NCBI GenBank assembly: GCA_014799485.1
Contig: JAAVHY010000026.1
Span: 1-14,227 of the forward strand
Direction: 5' to 3'
DNA: 14,227 bases
Origin: Clostridiales bacterium
Lineage (GTDB): Bacteria > Bacillota_A > Clostridia > Oscillospirales > Oscillospiraceae
The notes beneath the pieces were generated by a model. The model was not told the origin of the DNA. It saw only the letters and a list, made by a program, of their open reading frames with translations, and made no database searches. Shown here piece by piece: positions 13,014-14,227 of the stretch. Position 1 is the first letter of the stretch, and each line of letters opens with the position of its first letter. A program made the position numbers and the translations under genes.

Positions 13014-13286
13014 ATGAGCAGAAGCATCAAGAAGGGCCCGTTTTGCGCTCCCGAGCTGCTGAAGCGCGTGGACGAGCTGAACAAGAAGAACGAGAAGAAG
13101 GTCCTCAAGACCTGGAGCCGCGCCTCCACCATCTTCCCCTCCTTCGTGGGCCACACCATCGCCGTCCACGACGGCCGCAAGCACGTGCCCGTCTACGTCA
13201 CCGAGGACATGGTGGGCCACAAGCTGGGCGAGTTCGCGCCCACCCGCACCTTCAAGGGCCACGCGGGCAGCAAGACCGGTAAGTAA
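13014..13286 (+). CDS. rpsS: 30S ribosomal protein S19
   Basis: A 90-residue protein starting [20 protein letters not shown], with the S19 signature [37 protein letters not shown] and an ordinary basic end. It binds 16S rRNA with S13 in the 30S head. It is 16 bases after rplB, with a GGAGGGAG ribosome site. Confidence 0.97.
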   Translation: MSRSIKKGPFCAPELLKRVDELNKKNEKKVLKTWSRASTIFPSFVGHTIAVHDGRKHVPVYVTEDMVGHKLGEFAPTRTFKGHAGSKTGK

Positions 13287-13301
13287 GGGAGGAGAGAGAC
13301 A

Positions 13302-13634
13302 ATGGAAGCGAAAGCCACACTGAGATACATCCGTATCTCTCCCCGCAAGGTGAGCATCCTGTGCGACCAGATCCGCGGCAAGAGCGTCAAGGACGCCTCC
13401 GCCATCCTGGCGCTGATCCCCAAGGCCGCCTCCGAGCCGCTGGCCAAGCTGGTGAACAGCGCCGCGGCCAACGCCGAGAACAACCACGGCATGGACCCCG
13501 AGAAGCTCTACGTTGCCGAGACCTATGCCTGCCCCGGGCCCATCATCAAGCGCTACAGGCCCCGGGCCAAGGGCCGCGCCTACGGCATCAAGAAGAGAAC
13601 TTCCCATGTGACCGTCGTGGTCAAAGAGCGCTGA
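13302..13634 (+). CDS. rplV: 50S ribosomal protein L22
   Basis: A 110-residue protein starting [20 protein letters not shown]. The C-terminal hairpin loop [20 protein letters not shown] (about 79-98) reaches into the exit tunnel, where macrolide resistance changes are known in other species. No unusual insertions are seen. A GGGAGGAGAG ribosome site precedes it by a few bases. Confidence 0.97.
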   Translation: MEAKATLRYIRISPRKVSILCDQIRGKSVKDASAILALIPKAASEPLAKLVNSAAANAENNHGMDPEKLYVAETYACPGPIIKRYRPRAKGRAYGIKKRTSHVTVVVKER

Positions 13635-13652
13635 AAAGGAGGTCGAGAATAA

Positions 13653-14227
13653 ATGGGACAGAAAGTGAATCCCCACGGCCTGCGCGTGGGCGTCATCAAG
13701 GATTGGGACTCCCGCTGGTATGCCCGTGACGAAAAAGTGGGCGACCTTCTGGTGGAGGACTACAACCTGCGCCGTGAGCTGAAGAAGAAGCTGTACGCCG
13801 CCGGCGTGCCCAAGATCGAGATCGAGCGCGACAACGCCCGCATCAAGATCTACGTCCACTGCGCCCGGCCCGGCCTGGTCATCGGCAAGGGCGGCGAGGA
13901 CATCGAGAAGCTCCGCGTGGAGCTGGAGAAGAAGCTGGGCAAGAGCGTGGCGCTGAACATCGTCGAGGTCAAGAACGTCGACACCAACGCCCAGCTGGTG
14001 GCCGAGAACATCGCCCAGCAGCTGGAGAAGCGCATCGCTTTCCGCCGGGCCATGAAGAACGCCATGGGCCGCGCCATGCGCATGGGCGCCCTGGGCATCA
14101 AGGTCCAGGTGTCCGGCCGCCTGAACGGCGCCGAGATCGCCCGCACCGAGCACTACCATGACGGCACCATCCCCCTGCAGACCATCCGCGCCGACATCGA
14201 GTACGGCTTCGCCGAGGCGGCCACCAC
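13653..14227 (+). CDS. rpsC: 30S ribosomal protein S3, N-terminal part (runs off the right edge)
   Basis: Begins [20 protein letters not shown] after an AAGGAGG site. 191 residues are in the window. It shows the N-terminal domain, the KH domain with the GKGG loop in [15 protein letters not shown] (about 70-84), and the start of the C-terminal domain ([33 protein letters not shown]). S3 lines the mRNA entry. The remainder (family length about 220) and probably rplP, rpmC and later genes lie beyond the edge. Confidence 0.97.
   Translation, partial: MGQKVNPHGLRVGVIKDWDSRWYARDEKVGDLLVEDYNLRRELKKKLYAAGVPKIEIERDNARIKIYVHCARPGLVIGKGGEDIEKLRVELEKKLGKSVALNIVEVKNVDTNAQLVAENIAQQLEKRIAFRRAMKNAMGRAMRMGALGIKVQVSGRLNGAEIARTEHYHDGTIPLQTIRADIEYGFAEAAT

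Overview
The window looks like chromosomal DNA of a GC-rich, probably endospore-forming anaerobic Firmicute of the Oscillospiraceae type (Flavonifractor/Intestinimonas-like). This is inferred from the strong AGGAGG ribosome sites, SigA-type promoters with 17-base spacers, the gene content, the archaeal/eukaryotic-type prolyl-tRNA synthetase and a set of Spo0A-box-like sites. No species can be fixed from the sequence alone.

Left third (about 1-4400, all genes leftward): two near-identical tandem glycosyltransferase genes, the left one cut by the window edge. Each has its own copy of the same promoter, and both are less GC-rich than the rest. Next comes a double-GNAT acetyltransferase with a long structured leader. 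That leader carries a consensus promoter, a 12-codon leader ORF and a terminator-like hairpin directly before the ribosome site, which together look like an attenuator. Upstream of it lies a translationally coupled pair: a dCMP deaminase-type enzyme and an ApbE flavin transferase lipoprotein.

Middle (about 4400-8000): a rightward membrane-anchored protein with four PepSY-like repeats and a His-rich linker, then a small two-helix membrane protein with a zinc ribbon. A leftward SecB-like chaperone gene shares a convergent terminator with it. Divergent from the SecB-like gene is a soluble histidine-kinase-like ATPase without a recognisable phospho-accepting histidine. Three Spo0A-box-like sites exactly 10 bases apart lie between these two divergent genes.

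Right part (8000-14227, all rightward): proS, then a roughly 400-base structured leader with its own promoter and an internal terminator-like hairpin, then the start of the S10 ribosomal-protein operon (rpsJ, rplC, rplD, rplW, rplB, rpsS, rplV, rpsC, the last cut by the window edge). The S10 genes are conventional. The leader is the part that merits study.

The best candidates for undescribed biology are the attenuator ahead of the GNAT gene, the S10-operon leader, and the Spo0A-box array between the SecB-like and kinase-like genes. I found no CRISPR array, tRNA, rRNA or insertion sequence.
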